From Pseudomonas sp. B21-023 (lineage in GTDB: Bacteria; Pseudomonadota; Gammaproteobacteria; Pseudomonadales; Pseudomonadaceae): a stretch of 64,000 nt of DNA. The position numbers and the translations under genes are program-made. This document shows positions 36,886-57,372 of this stretch, piece by piece. The stretch spans positions 3,507,501 through 3,571,500 of the forward strand of contig NZ_CP087190.1 of NCBI RefSeq assembly GCF_024749165.1, given 5' to 3'. The notes beneath the pieces were generated by a model, which saw only the letters and a program-made list of their open reading frames with translations, had not been told where the DNA came from and did not search any database. Position 1 is the first letter of the stretch; each line of letters starts with the position of its first letter.

Positions 36886-37168
36886 AGGCCTCTACCCGGG
36901 CTTTCAGCTTCTGCCCTGGACGAAAGGTGACGACGCGGCGCGCAGTGATCGGGATCTCTTCCCCTGTTTTAGGGTTGCGGCCCGGCCGCTGGCGTTTGTC
37001 GCGAAGGTCGAAGTTGCCGAAACCGGACAACTTGACCTGCTCGTTGTCTTCAAGCGCGTGCCGAATTTCTTCGAAAAACAGCTCGACCAGCTCCTTGGCC
37101 TCACGCTTGTTAAGCCCCAGCTCCTCGTACAGCCTTTCGGCCATCTCAGCTTTCGTCAGAGCACCCAT
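36866..37168 (-). CDS. ihfA: Integration host factor subunit alpha
   Basis: The 100-residue HU/IHF-fold DNA-bending protein begins [19 protein letters not shown]. It carries the beta-arm signature [21 protein letters not shown] with the intercalating Pro, and ends in [15 protein letters not shown]. It forms a heterodimer with IhfB. It starts 4 bases after the pheT stop, as in other gamma-proteobacteria. Confidence 0.97.
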   Translation of the reverse strand: MGALTKAEMAERLYEELGLNKREAKELVELFFEEIRHALEDNEQVKLSGFGNFDLRDKRQRPGRNPKTGEEIPITARRVVTFRPGQKLKARVEAYAGTKP

Positions 37169-37172
37169 GCCG

Positions 37173-39554
37173 TTATTTCCTTAACGTGGTGTTCAACCTT
37201 TGTTCAAGCGAGGTGAGGATGGTTTGCAGGGTTTCATTCACCTCATCGTCGTTAAGAGTGCGCGATGGATGTTGCCAGGTCAAGCCGACCGCCAGGCTTT
37301 TTCTATCAGGATCAATGCCTTTACCCTGGTAGACGTCAAACAGCCTGAGGTCTGTGAGCCATTCGCCCGCATTGTCACGAATTACTTCAAGCACCGAGCT
37401 AGAAGCTACATCACGACCTGCGATCAAAGCCAGGTCACGACGGGTTTCCGGGAACTTGGACAGTTCGCTGAACTTCGGCAGGCGGCCTTCGACTACATCG
37501 CCGAGCACCAGCTCGAAGACGAACACCGGGCGGTCGAGGCCGAGGGTCTTGGCCAGCTCGGGGTGGATGGCGCCGAGGTAGCCGACTTCCTTGCCGTCGC
37601 GCTCGATACGGGCGGTCTGGCCGGGGTGCAGGGCCGGGTGTTTGCCGGCGGCGAAGGTGAAGTCGCTCAGGGCACCGGAGTAACCCAGCAGGGCTTCCAC
37701 GTCGGCTTTGACGTCGAAGAAGTCGATGCTGTCGCGGCCATTGGCCCAGCCTTCCGGCAGGCGACTGCCGGTGACGACGCCGGCGATCATCGGTTGCTGC
37801 TTGAGGTCACCAAGCTGGCCGACGAAGCGCAGGCCGCTCTCGAACAGGCGCACGCGGTCTTGCTGGCGGTTGAGGTTGTGCTGCATGGCCTTGACCAGGC
37901 CCGGCCACAACGAGGCGCGCATGGCGGCCATGTCGTTGGAGATCGGGTTGGCCAGCAGCAGCGGTTCGACGCCTGGGGTGAACAGCTCGAACAGTTTCGG
38001 GTCGATGAAGCTGTAGGTGATGGCTTCCTGGTAGCCGCGGGCGACCAGCAGGCGGCGCAGGTTCGGCAGCTCGCCACGGGTTTCCGGGCGGGCTTGCGGG
38101 GCCAGGCGAGCCTGCGGGTAACGGACCGGCAGGTTGTTGTAGCCATACAGGCGGGCCAGCTCTTCGATCAGGTCGACTTCCAGGCTGACGTCGAAGCGGT
38201 GGCTTGGGACGGTGACGGTCCATTCCCCTGCCCCATTGGCGCTGGTGTTCAGCTCCAGGGCGTTGAGCAGCTGCTCGACCTGGGCGGCTTGCATTTGCAT
38301 GCCGAGCATCTGGGTGATGCGTTCGTCGCGCAGGGTGATCGGCGCGATGTTCGGCAGGTGCTGCTCGCTCACGGCTTCGACTACGGGGCCGGCTTCGCCG
38401 CCGACGATCTCCAGCACCAGGGCGGTGGCGCGCTCCATGGCTTCACGGGCCAGTTGCGAATCCACGCCTCGCTCGTAGCGGTGCGAGGCGTCGGTGTGCA
38501 GGCCGTAGGAACGGGCCTTGCCGGCGACGGAGATCGGCTCGAAGAAGGCGCTCTCGAGGAACAGGTCGCGGGTCTTCTCGGTGTTGACGCCGCTGTGCTC
38601 GCCACCCATCACGCCGGCAATGGCCAGGGCGCGGGTGTGGTCGGCGATCACCAGGGTGTCGGCGCGCAGGGCAACTTCCTGGCCGTCCAGCAGGACGAGT
38701 TTCTCACCCTCCTCGGCCATGCGCACGCGGATACCGCCGTTGATTTCGGCGAGGTCGAAGGCGTGCATCGGCTGGCCGAGCTCGAGCATCACGTAGTTGG
38801 TGATGTCGACGGCGGCGTCGATGCTGCGCACGTCGCTGCGGCGCAGGCGCTCGACCATCCACAGCGGGGTCGGCTTGCTCAGGTCGACGTTGCGGATCAC
38901 GCGGCCCAGGTAGCGCGGGCAGGCGGCCGGGGCGCTGACTTCGACCGGGCGCACTTCGTCGTGGGCAGCCGGTACGGCTGGCACCACCGGGCGGGTGACC
39001 GGCACGTCGTACAGGGCGCTGACGTCACGGGCAAGGCCGGCGATGGACAGGCAGTCGCCGCGGTTCGGGGTCAGGCCGATCTCGATGCTGGCGTCGTCCA
39101 GGTTCAGGTACTGACGGATGTCCTGGCCAACCGGAGCGTCGGCCGCCAGTTCCAGCAGGCCGTCGTTCTCGTCGCTGATCTGCAGCTCGGAAGCCGAGCA
39201 GAGCATGCCGAAGGATTCGACGCCGCGCAGCTTGGCCTTCTTGATCTTGAAGTCGCCCGGCAGTTCGGCGCCGATCATGGCGAACGGGATCTTGATGCCT
39301 GGGCGGGCATTCGGGGCGCCGCAGACCACCTGGAAGGTCTCTGCGCCGTTGCTTACCTGGCACACGCGCAGCTTGTCGGCGTCCGGGTGTTGTTCGGTGG
39401 TGAGGATCTCGCCCACCACGATGCCGCTGAACTGGCCGGCAGCGGGGGTCACGCTGTCGACTTCGAGGCCGGCCATGGACAGGCGGGCGACCAGTTCGTC
39501 ACGGGAGACTTGCGGGTTTACCCAACCGCGCAGCCACTGTTCACTGAATTTCAT
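37173..39554 (-). CDS. pheT: Phenylalanyl-tRNA synthetase beta subunit
   Basis: The 793-residue protein has the N-terminal tRNA-binding EMAP-like domain ([21 protein letters not shown]), B3/B4 and B5 domains, and the C-terminal anticodon-binding FDX domain ([13 protein letters not shown]). ATG 39554 ([11 protein letters not shown]) is the family start. It charges tRNA-Phe in an alpha2-beta2 complex with PheS, 31 bases upstream. Confidence 0.97.
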   Translation of the reverse strand: MKFSEQWLRGWVNPQVSRDELVARLSMAGLEVDSVTPAAGQFSGIVVGEILTTEQHPDADKLRVCQVSNGAETFQVVCGAPNARPGIKIPFAMIGAELPGDFKIKKAKLRGVESFGMLCSASELQISDENDGLLELAADAPVGQDIRQYLNLDDASIEIGLTPNRGDCLSIAGLARDVSALYDVPVTRPVVPAVPAAHDEVRPVEVSAPAACPRYLGRVIRNVDLSKPTPLWMVERLRRSDVRSIDAAVDITNYVMLELGQPMHAFDLAEINGGIRVRMAEEGEKLVLLDGQEVALRADTLVIADHTRALAIAGVMGGEHSGVNTEKTRDLFLESAFFEPISVAGKARSYGLHTDASHRYERGVDSQLAREAMERATALVLEIVGGEAGPVVEAVSEQHLPNIAPITLRDERITQMLGMQMQAAQVEQLLNALELNTSANGAGEWTVTVPSHRFDVSLEVDLIEELARLYGYNNLPVRYPQARLAPQARPETRGELPNLRRLLVARGYQEAITYSFIDPKLFELFTPGVEPLLLANPISNDMAAMRASLWPGLVKAMQHNLNRQQDRVRLFESGLRFVGQLGDLKQQPMIAGVVTGSRLPEGWANGRDSIDFFDVKADVEALLGYSGALSDFTFAAGKHPALHPGQTARIERDGKEVGYLGAIHPELAKTLGLDRPVFVFELVLGDVVEGRLPKFSELSKFPETRRDLALIAGRDVASSSVLEVIRDNAGEWLTDLRLFDVYQGKGIDPDRKSLAVGLTWQHPSRTLNDDEVNETLQTILTSLEQRLNTTLRK

Positions 39555-39585
39555 GCTGTTCTCCTGAAAGTTGCGTCGATTGGGC

Positions 39586-40657
<1,072 letters not shown>

Positions 40658-40713
40658 CCGATGACGTTTTACACCCGACGGCGCAGGCGCCGCCGGATGA
40701 TTGTCGTGGGTAC

Positions 40714-41070
40714 TTAAGCCAGTACGGCTTTAGCCTTCTCGACAATCGCAGCAAACGCCGCTTTTTCGTTCACTGCCAGATCAGCCAGAACCTTACGGTC
40801 GATTTCGATCGACGCTTTTTTCAGGCCAGCAATCAGACGGCTGTACGACAGACCGTTGGTGCGGGCACCGGCGTTGATACGAGCGATCCACAGTGCGCGG
40901 AACTGACGCTTCTTCTGGCGACGGTCGCGGTAGGCGTATTGGCCTGCCTTGATGACCGCTTGCTTGGCAACGCGGAATACGCGCGAGCGCGCACCGTAGT
41001 AGCCTTTAGCCAGTTTCAGAATTTTTTTGTGACGCTTACGAGCGATAACGCCGCGCTTAACACGAGCCAT
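40714..41070 (-). CDS. rplT: 50S ribosomal protein L20
   Basis: The 118-residue basic protein has [20 protein letters not shown] at the start and [21 protein letters not shown], both diagnostic for bL20. It lies in the infC-rpmI-rplT operon. Confidence 0.98.
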   Translation of the reverse strand: MARVKRGVIARKRHKKILKLAKGYYGARSRVFRVAKQAVIKAGQYAYRDRRQKKRQFRALWIARINAGARTNGLSYSRLIAGLKKASIEIDRKVLADLAVNEKAAFAAIVEKAKAVLA

Positions 41071-41097
41071 GAGTAACTTCCTCTATCTTAACCAGAA

Positions 41098-41292
41098 TTA
41101 ACGAACGCGCAGCATGCGCTCGACTTTTGCCACGTCAGACGGGTGCAGCAAGCTGGCACCGCGCAGTTGACGCTTACGCTTGGTCGACATTTTGGTCAGG
41201 ATGTGGCTCTTGAAAGCGTGCTTGTGCTTGAAGCCGGAAGCCGTCTTCAGGAAGCGCTTCGCAGCACCGCTCTTGGTTTTCATTTTTGGCAT
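41098..41292 (-). CDS. rpmI: 50S ribosomal protein L35
   Basis: The 64-residue protein begins [20 protein letters not shown] and ends with AKVERMLRV, diagnostic for bL35. I start at ATG 41292, since the 5-codon extension is not family-like. It precedes rplT by 27 bases. Confidence 0.97.
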   Translation of the reverse strand: MPKMKTKSGAAKRFLKTASGFKHKHAFKSHILTKMSTKRKRQLRGASLLHPSDVAKVERMLRVR

Positions 41293-41355
41293 GTTGGAAC
41301 TCCGCATTCGAATAAAAATTACACAATAATCATCAGGCCTGCCGTGCCCGGGAGA

Positions 41356-41901
41356 TTACTTCTTCTTTTTGGGGGCGATGACCATCATAAGCTGGCGTCC
41401 TTCCATCTTCGGATGCTGCTCAACGGTGCCGTATTCCACGAGGTCAGCTTCGACCCGCTTCAACAGCTCCATGCCCAGCTCCTGGTGGGCCATCTCACGG
41501 CCGCGGAATCTCAGAGAGATCTTGGCCTTGTCCCCATCGCTAAGGAAACGTACCAGGTTGCGTAGTTTTACCTGGTAATCCCCTTCTTCCGTCCCTGGAC
41601 GAAACTTGATTTCTTTGATCTGGATCTGCTTCTGGTTCTTCTTGGCTTCGTTGGCCTGCTTCTTCTTTTCGAAGAGGTGCTTGCCGTAGTCCATCACCTT
41701 GCAGACGGGCGGTACCGCGTCTGCAGAGATTTCCACCAGATCCAGCTTCGCTTCATCAGCGATACGCAGCGCTTCATCAATCGAGACGATGCCAATCTGC
41801 TCGCCGTCAGCACCAATTAACCGAACCTCGCGTGCCGAGATATTCTCGTTGATCGGGGCTTTCGGTGCAGTTCGTTTATCGTTTCTCATTTCACGCTTAA
41901 T
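41356..41901 (-). CDS. infC: Translation initiation factor IF-3, probable rare ATT start
   Basis: The protein is canonical IF3: the N domain has [22 protein letters not shown] and the C domain has [20 protein letters not shown] and [11 protein letters not shown]. The only ribosome site, GGAG, ends 2 bases before an ATG at 41907 (too close) but 8 bases before ATT at 41901, which is the known unusual start codon class for infC and a basis for its autoregulation. From ATT the protein has 181 residues; from ATG 183. thrS stops at the same place, with a TAATG overlap. Confidence 0.93.
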   Translation of the reverse strand: MKREMRNDKRTAPKAPINENISAREVRLIGADGEQIGIVSIDEALRIADEAKLDLVEISADAVPPVCKVMDYGKHLFEKKKQANEAKKNQKQIQIKEIKFRPGTEEGDYQVKLRNLVRFLSDGDKAKISLRFRGREMAHQELGMELLKRVEADLVEYGTVEQHPKMEGRQLMMVIAPKKKK

Positions 41902-41906
41902 AGTCA

Positions 41907-43829
41907 TTACTCCGATTCTTGGCGACCACGCCGGGAAACCGCTTGCGACAGCAGCTCAGCGAACTGCGCGACGGGCATCGAGCCCAGGTCTGCGCCTTCG
42001 CGGGTGCGCACAGCGACGGTTTGCGTTTCGACTTCGCGATCCCCTATAACCAAAAGATAAGGGACCCGCAGCAACGTATGCTCGCGGATTTTAAAGCCGA
42101 TCTTCTCATTTCTCAAGTCCGACTTGGCACGGAATCCGCTACCGTTCAGGGCTTTTTCCACCTCGAGGGCGAAATCGGCCTGTTTGTCGGTGATGTTCAT
42201 GATCACGGCTTGGGTCGGGGCGAGCCAGGCCGGGAACACGCCGGCGTAGTGCTCGATGAGCATGCCGATGAAGCGCTCGAACGAACCGAGGATGGCGCGG
42301 TGCAGCATCACCGGGCGCACGCGGCTGTTGTCTTCGGCGATGTAGCTGGCATCCAGGCGCTCGGGCAGGTTCGGGTCGTACTGCAGGGTGCCGCACTGCC
42401 AGTTACGGCCGAGGCAGTCGCGCAGGGTGAACTCGATCTTCGGCCCGTAGAAGGCGCCCTCGCCCGGCTGGTATTCCCACTCCAGGCCCGACTCGTTCAG
42501 GGCGTCGGCCAGTGCGCCTTCGGCACGGTCCCACAGCTCTTCGGAGCCCACGCGCTTGGCCGGACGGGTCGACAGCTTCATGGCGACGTCGGTGAAACCG
42601 AAGTCCTTGTACACGTCCAGGGTCAGCTTGATGAAGTCGGCGGCTTCCTTCTTCACCTGTTCTTCGGTGCAGAAGATGTGCGCGTCGTCCTGCACGAAGC
42701 CACGCACGCGCATGATGCCGTGCAGCGCGCCGGACGGCTCGTTGCGGTGGCAGGCGCCGAACTCGGCCAGGCGCAGCGGCAGGTCGCGGTAGGACTTCAG
42801 GCCCTGGTTGAACACCTGCACGTGGCACGGGCAGTTCATCGGTTTTACCGCGTAGTCGCGGTTTTCCGACGAAGTGGTGAACATGTTCTCGGCGTAGTTG
42901 GACCAGTGGCCGGAACGCTCCCAGAGGATACGGTCGACAACCTGCGGGGTCTTGATTTCCTGGTAGCCGTTTTCACGCTGGACCTGGCGCATGTACTGCT
43001 CGAGCACCTGGTACACGGTCCAGCCGTTGGCGTGCCAGAACACCATGCCCGGGGCTTCTTCCTGCAGGTGGAACAGGTCGAGCTGCTTGCCGATCTTGCG
43101 GTGGTCGCGTTTTTCGGCTTCTTCGATGCGCTGGATATAGGCGGCCAACTGCTTCTTGTCGGCCCAGGCGGTGCCGTACACGCGTTGCAGCTGCTCGTTC
43201 TTGGCATCGCCGCGCCAGTAGGCGCCGCTGAGCTTGGTCAGCTTGAACGCTTTCAGGAAGCGGGTGTTCGGCACGTGCGGGCCACGGCACATGTCGACGT
43301 ATTCTTCGTGGTAGTACAGGCCCATGGCCTGTTCATCCGGCATGTCCTCGACCAGGCGCAGCTTGTAGTCTTCGCCACGCTGGGTGAACACGTCGATGAC
43401 TTCGGCGCGCGGGGTCATCTTCTTGACGACGTCGTAGTCCGTGTCGATCAGCTGCTGCATGCGCTTTTCGATGGCGGCGAGGTCGTCCGGGGTGAAGGGA
43501 CGCTCGTAGGCGATGTCGTAATAGAAGCCTTCGTCGATCACCGGGCCGATCACCATGCGGGCGGTCGGGTACAGCTGCTTCACTGCGTGGCCGATCAGGT
43601 GGGCGCACGAGTGACGGATGATCTCCAGTCCCTCTTCATCTTTAGGGGTGATGATCTGCAGGGTGGCGTCGTGGTCGATCTTGTCGCAGGCATCGACGAG
43701 CTTGCCGTCGACCTTGCCGGCCAGGGTGGCCTTGGCCAGGCCTGCGCCGATCGAGGCGGCGACTTCGGCTACGGATACCGGCTGGTCGAACGTGCGTTGA
43801 CTGCCATCGGGAAGAGTAATAACGGGCAT
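41907..43829 (-). CDS. thrS: Threonyl-tRNA synthetase
   Basis: The 640-residue protein has the TGS domain ([19 protein letters not shown]), the second additional domain with [16 protein letters not shown], class II motifs ([52 protein letters not shown]), and a C-terminal anticodon domain. ATG 43829 has an AGGAGAGGAGG ribosome site. It is the first gene of the thrS-infC-rpmI-rplT-pheST-ihfA series. Confidence 0.97.
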   Translation of the reverse strand: MPVITLPDGSQRTFDQPVSVAEVAASIGAGLAKATLAGKVDGKLVDACDKIDHDATLQIITPKDEEGLEIIRHSCAHLIGHAVKQLYPTARMVIGPVIDEGFYYDIAYERPFTPDDLAAIEKRMQQLIDTDYDVVKKMTPRAEVIDVFTQRGEDYKLRLVEDMPDEQAMGLYYHEEYVDMCRGPHVPNTRFLKAFKLTKLSGAYWRGDAKNEQLQRVYGTAWADKKQLAAYIQRIEEAEKRDHRKIGKQLDLFHLQEEAPGMVFWHANGWTVYQVLEQYMRQVQRENGYQEIKTPQVVDRILWERSGHWSNYAENMFTTSSENRDYAVKPMNCPCHVQVFNQGLKSYRDLPLRLAEFGACHRNEPSGALHGIMRVRGFVQDDAHIFCTEEQVKKEAADFIKLTLDVYKDFGFTDVAMKLSTRPAKRVGSEELWDRAEGALADALNESGLEWEYQPGEGAFYGPKIEFTLRDCLGRNWQCGTLQYDPNLPERLDASYIAEDNSRVRPVMLHRAILGSFERFIGMLIEHYAGVFPAWLAPTQAVIMNITDKQADFALEVEKALNGSGFRAKSDLRNEKIGFKIREHTLLRVPYLLVIGDREVETQTVAVRTREGADLGSMPVAQFAELLSQAVSRRGRQESE

Positions 43830-44165
43830 GGCGCCTCCTCTCCTAGTGGTGACCCCTACCAAAGGTCACGTGGGTTGGGATGAGCCAGTACAAGATCCGC
43901 CCTGCCTTTCCCGCGGGAAAGCCTGCCTCACAGTGGCAGAGACCTTTCGGCCTGCCAGGGACGAACCAGAGTGACTGGAAGGTATAAAAAGAAATGCGCC
44001 CGCACAGGGCGTGGCGCAAGGGAGGCATGCTAGCACGGGGCTAGAGCGGCCGGCAGAAATATTTGGAATTTACGCCGTGGCGGTGAACTCTTGCGGAAAA
44101 TTTCCTATCAGACTTTCTGAAGCAACCTACTCTTGATGAGACCATTAACCAAGGAGTGTCCGGTT
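43830..44165. other. thrS leader and divergent promoter region
   Basis: The 336-base gap contains a 16-bp palindrome, CTTTCCCGCGGGAAAG at 43906-43921, and other hairpin-forming segments (GCGCCC...GGGCGT near 43997) on the likely thrS 5' leader. They could be an autoregulatory operator of ThrS, as in E. coli, but I see no tRNA-Thr-like fold. No gene is present. Confidence 0.4.
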
Positions 44166-44468
44166 ATGCGACTTCAGTCCCTTCTGGCCGTCTTTGCCGC
44201 AAGTGCCCTGTGGCTGCCCTTGGCTGCCACTGCAGGCGATTTTCCGGCTGGCAAGGAGAAAAACTACATGACCCAGTGCGAGGAAACGGCCAAAGCGCAG
44301 GGCGTCGACGCGGCGACTGCGACCAAGCACTGCTCATGCGGCGCCCAAGCCATCAAAAAGAATTTCAACGACAAGGAGATCGAGGACCTCGACAGCAAGG
44401 ACGGCGTAGACGCCAAGCTGATGCAGAAGGCCCAGCAGGTGGTTCAGGCCAGCTGCAAGCCGAAATAG
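44166..44468 (+). CDS. Small exported Cys-containing protein, unknown function
   Basis: The 100-residue protein has a signal peptide (MRLQSLLAVFAASALWLPLA, cleavage after ATA). The mature part has four Cys (QCEET, HCSCG, SCKPK), probably two disulfides, and a helical C-terminus. ATG 44166 has an AAGGAGTG ribosome site. The family is unknown to me. Confidence 0.8.
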   Translation: MRLQSLLAVFAASALWLPLAATAGDFPAGKEKNYMTQCEETAKAQGVDAATATKHCSCGAQAIKKNFNDKEIEDLDSKDGVDAKLMQKAQQVVQASCKPK

Positions 44469-44631
44469 GCCGGATTTTCCGGCGATCCGTCGCATCTTTT
44501 GCCCTGGATCAACATCCTGCGAAGGTAATAGGGGCTAGATGCGAAGAATTAGACTATAGTGTCGTCGGTGCCACTGAAGCTTAGGCGACACTGCACCCCG
44601 ATAAAAAATCATGTTTCTGGAGATTCACCCC

Positions 44632-44844
44632 ATGTCCAATCGCCAAACCGGCACCGTCAAGTGGTTCAACGATGAAAAAGGCTTCGGCTTCATCACTCCT
44701 CAAGGCGGCGGCGACGACCTGTTCGTACACTTCAAGGCCATCGAAACCGACGGTTTCAAAAGCCTGAAAGAAGGCCAAACTGTTTCCTTCGTAGCCGAAA
44801 AAGGCCAGAAGGGCATGCAGGCTGCGCAGGTTCGTCCGGAGTAA
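44632..44844 (+). CDS. CspA-family cold-shock protein
   Basis: The 70-residue single cold-shock domain has RNP1 (KGFGFI) and RNP2 (LFVHF) motifs: [17 protein letters not shown] and [11 protein letters not shown]. It is an RNA-chaperone-type protein. The ATG at 44632 follows GGAGATTCACCCC. A stem (AGTGTCG 44558-44564 with CGACACT 44586-44592) in the upstream region may be part of the 5' leader. A strong terminator follows the gene. Confidence 0.95.
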   Translation: MSNRQTGTVKWFNDEKGFGFITPQGGGDDLFVHFKAIETDGFKSLKEGQTVSFVAEKGQKGMQAAQVRPE

Positions 44845-44860
44845 TTTTCGGATAGCTGCA

Positions 44861-44890
44861 AAAAAACCCGCCCTCGTGGCGGGTTTTTTA
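44861..44890 (+). terminator. Rho-independent terminator of the cold-shock gene
   Basis: 9-bp stem AAACCCGCC/GGCGGGTTT (44864-44872 with 44878-44886, loop CTCGT) followed by TTTTT. Confidence 0.92.
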
Positions 44891-45122
44891 TTGGGCGCCT
44901 GCCAAGGCAGGCTGTACCCCTGGACCCGCAATACCCCTCCGCCCCCCCCCTCCAAGCCCTCCTCATGGCCGGCAAGCGCGACAGCGCGACCTGGGCAAAC
45001 CGTGATGAATTGCACATATACGCTCCTACCCCCCGTTGGCACTCTGCATCGCAGCCCCGCCCTGGATACCGACACTCGGTCCCGCGGCGTTTGTCCTGCC
45101 GACGAGCGATGGAGAGCGATAC

Positions 45123-46523
45123 GTGGACATACTCGGTTGCGATGCCAACACCCTGTCAGAAGCGGTCAAGCGCGGCGCGATCCGTCCGACACAGGTGCTG
45201 GACGCCTATTTCCGCCAGGTCGACAAGGTCAACCCGCAGATCAACGCGCTGGTCCAGAGCAACCGGGCAATGGCCTACGAACAGGCGGCATGGATCGAGC
45301 GCAACCTGCCCCGCCTGCAGCACAAGCGCCTGCTCGGCGTGCCCTTCAGCGTCAAGAACACCTGCCACGCCCTGGGCTACAGCCCGGACAAAGGCTGCGC
45401 TGGCCTCGCCGGCCAGCCCAGCGAGGCCGACGCCACCGTGGTGGCACGCCTGCGTGGCGAAGGCGCGCTGCTGCTGGGCCTGACCAACACCCCCGAGCTG
45501 AGCATCGGCTACGAGACCGACAACCTGCTCTACGGGCAAACCCGCAACCCCCATGACCTGAGCCGCAGCCCTGGCGGCAGCAGCGGTGGCGAAGCCGCGC
45601 TGATCGCCGCCGGCGGCTCGCTGCTGGGCATCGGCTCCGATGCCAGTGGCAGCCTGCGGGTGCCGGCGCACAACAGCGGCATCTGCACCTTGCGCCTGAC
45701 TCAGGGCCGCGTGCCCTTGACCGGGCATTTCCCGCTCGACTGCATGGGCATGTTCAGCCCGTTCATCAGCTTCGGGCCGATGGCCCGGAGCATCGCCGAC
45801 CTGCGCCTGGCCGCGCCGCTGCTGGCCGGCCCCGATGGTCGCGACCCCCATGTGGCCCCGGTGCCCTGGCAGACCGCGCCGGTGCAAGCGCTGGCGAGCC
45901 TGCGGGTGGCCTGGTATGCCGACGACGGCATCGCCCCCGCCGAAGCGGACGTGCGCCAGGCCGTGGGCCGCGCCGCCGATGCCCTGCGCGGCGAAGTCGC
46001 GCGGCTCGACGAGCGGCGCCCCGAGGTGCTCGGGCAGATTCAGCAACTGCTGGCCGACAGCGTCCTGCTCGGCGGAGACGAGGGCCAGTGGCTCACCGAC
46101 CTGATCCAGCAACTGAACCTGCGCGAGATCTCGCCACTGCTGCGCGAGTACCACGCCCTGACCCGTCGCAGCCGCCTCACGGTCACCCAGCTGCGCGGTA
46201 TCTGGATGCAGTTGGACCGCTGTCGCCAGGCAATGCTGCGGTTTCTCGACGACTACGACGTGATCATCTGCCCGGTGGCCGCGACGGTAGCCAAGGGCCA
46301 CGGCCGCTCCTACGCCGAGGTCGGCGACTTCAGCTATTCGATCTGCTACAGCCTGGTCAACTGGCCGGTGGCGGTGGTGCCTGTGGGCCAGTCCCGCGAC
46401 GGCCTGCCGATCGGTGTCCAGGTGATCGCCCGGCCCTGGCGCGAAGACCTCGCCCTGCAAGTGGCCGGCCACCTGGAGCAACTGGCGGGCTGGCGCCTGC
46501 CGGCCCTGGCCCGGGGCGCCTGA
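45123..46523 (+). CDS. Amidase-signature family enzyme, first gene of the NRPS-PKS cluster
   Basis: From GTG 45123 (GGAGAG ribosome site, 6 bases upstream) the protein has 466 residues. The amidase-signature core is complete: the catalytic Lys in VPFSVKNT, the cis-Ser segment SPGGSSGGEAALIAAGGS and the nucleophile Ser in GSDASGSLR. It hydrolyses or transfers an amide. In this cluster it may trim, release or tailor the product, or give self-resistance. It is followed 39 bases later by the P450. Confidence 0.88.
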   Translation: MDILGCDANTLSEAVKRGAIRPTQVLDAYFRQVDKVNPQINALVQSNRAMAYEQAAWIERNLPRLQHKRLLGVPFSVKNTCHALGYSPDKGCAGLAGQPSEADATVVARLRGEGALLLGLTNTPELSIGYETDNLLYGQTRNPHDLSRSPGGSSGGEAALIAAGGSLLGIGSDASGSLRVPAHNSGICTLRLTQGRVPLTGHFPLDCMGMFSPFISFGPMARSIADLRLAAPLLAGPDGRDPHVAPVPWQTAPVQALASLRVAWYADDGIAPAEADVRQAVGRAADALRGEVARLDERRPEVLGQIQQLLADSVLLGGDEGQWLTDLIQQLNLREISPLLREYHALTRRSRLTVTQLRGIWMQLDRCRQAMLRFLDDYDVIICPVAATVAKGHGRSYAEVGDFSYSICYSLVNWPVAVVPVGQSRDGLPIGVQVIARPWREDLALQVAGHLEQLAGWRLPALARGA

Positions 46524-46562
46524 CCGCCCTTCCCCCTCCTCCCACGAATCCGCAGGTATGCC

Positions 46563-47964
46563 ATGGAAGCGCTCGACAACCGTTCACTGCACAACCACGC
46601 CGGCCATCCCTTCACCCTGGTCGCCGCCCCCCCCCTGCAAAGCCGCCTGCGGCGTGTGCTCGGTGTGCTCGCCGCGCCCTGGCTGCTGCCACGGCGCTGG
46701 CGCAATTCGCGCGCACTGCGCGACCGCACCCGCCCCTACCACTACATCGGCCAACTGGCGCGGCGCGCCGATGGCAGCTGGCGGCGCTACCTGCGCCTGG
46801 TGACCTTCGCCGGCGACTACCACGTGCTGATCGGCGTCGAGGAAATCCGCGGGCTGATGCAGCACCCGCGGATGGGCCAGGGCGAGCTGGTCGGCGACGG
46901 CCGGCAATTTCTGGTAATTGCCGACGCCCTGGGACGCATGCGCCTGAGCAAGGAACGCCAGGACGCCAAGCAGAAGCGCAACATCATCGCCCACTTGGTA
47001 AGCAGCCCGGAACGCTTCATCCAGACCATGCGCAGCCTCAGCGAACAACGGGTGCGGCGCTGGTGGCAAGGCGCCCCGACCCTGCTGGTGAACGCCGAGC
47101 TGAGCGAGTTCACCGCCGAGGTGTACCTGCGCTCGGTGATGGACCTGCAAGGCCCGGTGGAGGGCGTGGGGCAGATGCTCGAAGAGCAGGTCGACCTGCT
47201 CGGGCAGGCGTTCGCCTACCACAAGCCGGCGCACTTCAACCGCCGCTTCGACGAACTCAAGCGCCAGTTGGTGGCGCGCATCGGCAACGACCCGGGGTTG
47301 CTCAACAGCACCGACTACACGCACCGCCTCAGTGCCTACATCGACCAGCACTACCAGTCGCAGCAGGACGAGGCGTTTGCCACCGGCCTCAATGGCGCGG
47401 TGCTGGCCGGCTATGTCGCACCGTTTCCGTCGTTCCTCGCCCTGGTCGACGAGCTGGGCCGCCATCGCCACTACCAACAGGCCCTGCGCGAGGAGCTGCG
47501 TACGCAAGGCCAGGACCACAGCGCCTACATCCGCCGCGACGACACGCTGCTGCATGCCTGTGTCCACGAAGTGTTGCGCCTGCATCCGGCGCAGCCGTTC
47601 CTGTTCCGCGCGGCCAGCCGCGACCTGCTGCTCAACGGCCGGTTCGTTCGCCAGGGCAGCGAGCTGGTGGCCGACATCTACCACGTGCTGCGCCTGCCCG
47701 AACTGTGGGGCGAGGATCCCGAGCGTTTCCGCCCCGAACGTTTCCAGGAGGCCCCCGAACGCTACCGCCAGCCGTTCCTGGCCTATTCCAGCGGGCCCAA
47801 CAACTGCACCGGGCAGATGTTTTCGCGCTACTCGCTCAAGGTGCTGCTGGCCGAGCTGGTGCGGGCCGGCGACTGGGAGGCCAGTGACGAGCCCCTCGAA
47901 CACCACTTCCACTTCGCCCTGGCCATGAACCGCCCGGTGCGGATCCGCCTGAAGGAGCAGCAAC

Positions 47965-47972
<8 letters not shown>
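46563..47972 (+). CDS. Cytochrome P450 (atypical I-helix) in the NRPS-PKS cluster
   Basis: The 469-residue protein has the K-helix ExxR in HEVLRLHP, the PERF-like segment FRPERFQEAPERYRQP, and the haem-binding motif YSSGPNNCTGQM with Cys near 419. There is no membrane anchor. The I-helix segment (AVLAGYVAPFPSFL) lacks the usual acid/Thr pair, so oxygen activation would be unusual, as in dehydratase-, isomerase- or peroxygenase-type P450s. The end overlaps the NRPS start by 8 bases, so the genes are coupled. It is a likely tailoring enzyme. Confidence 0.88.
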
Positions 47973-57357
<9,385 letters not shown>

Positions 57358-57372
57358 ACAAGGAATGCAGCG

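Noticed and set aside
41919..43883. A 654-codon open frame antisense to thrS
   Set aside because: Shadow of thrS; the product is low-complexity.
43830..44165. T-box or tRNA-like leader on thrS
   Set aside because: Only palindromes are visible; no T-box motif is present, and T-boxes are not expected in Pseudomonas.
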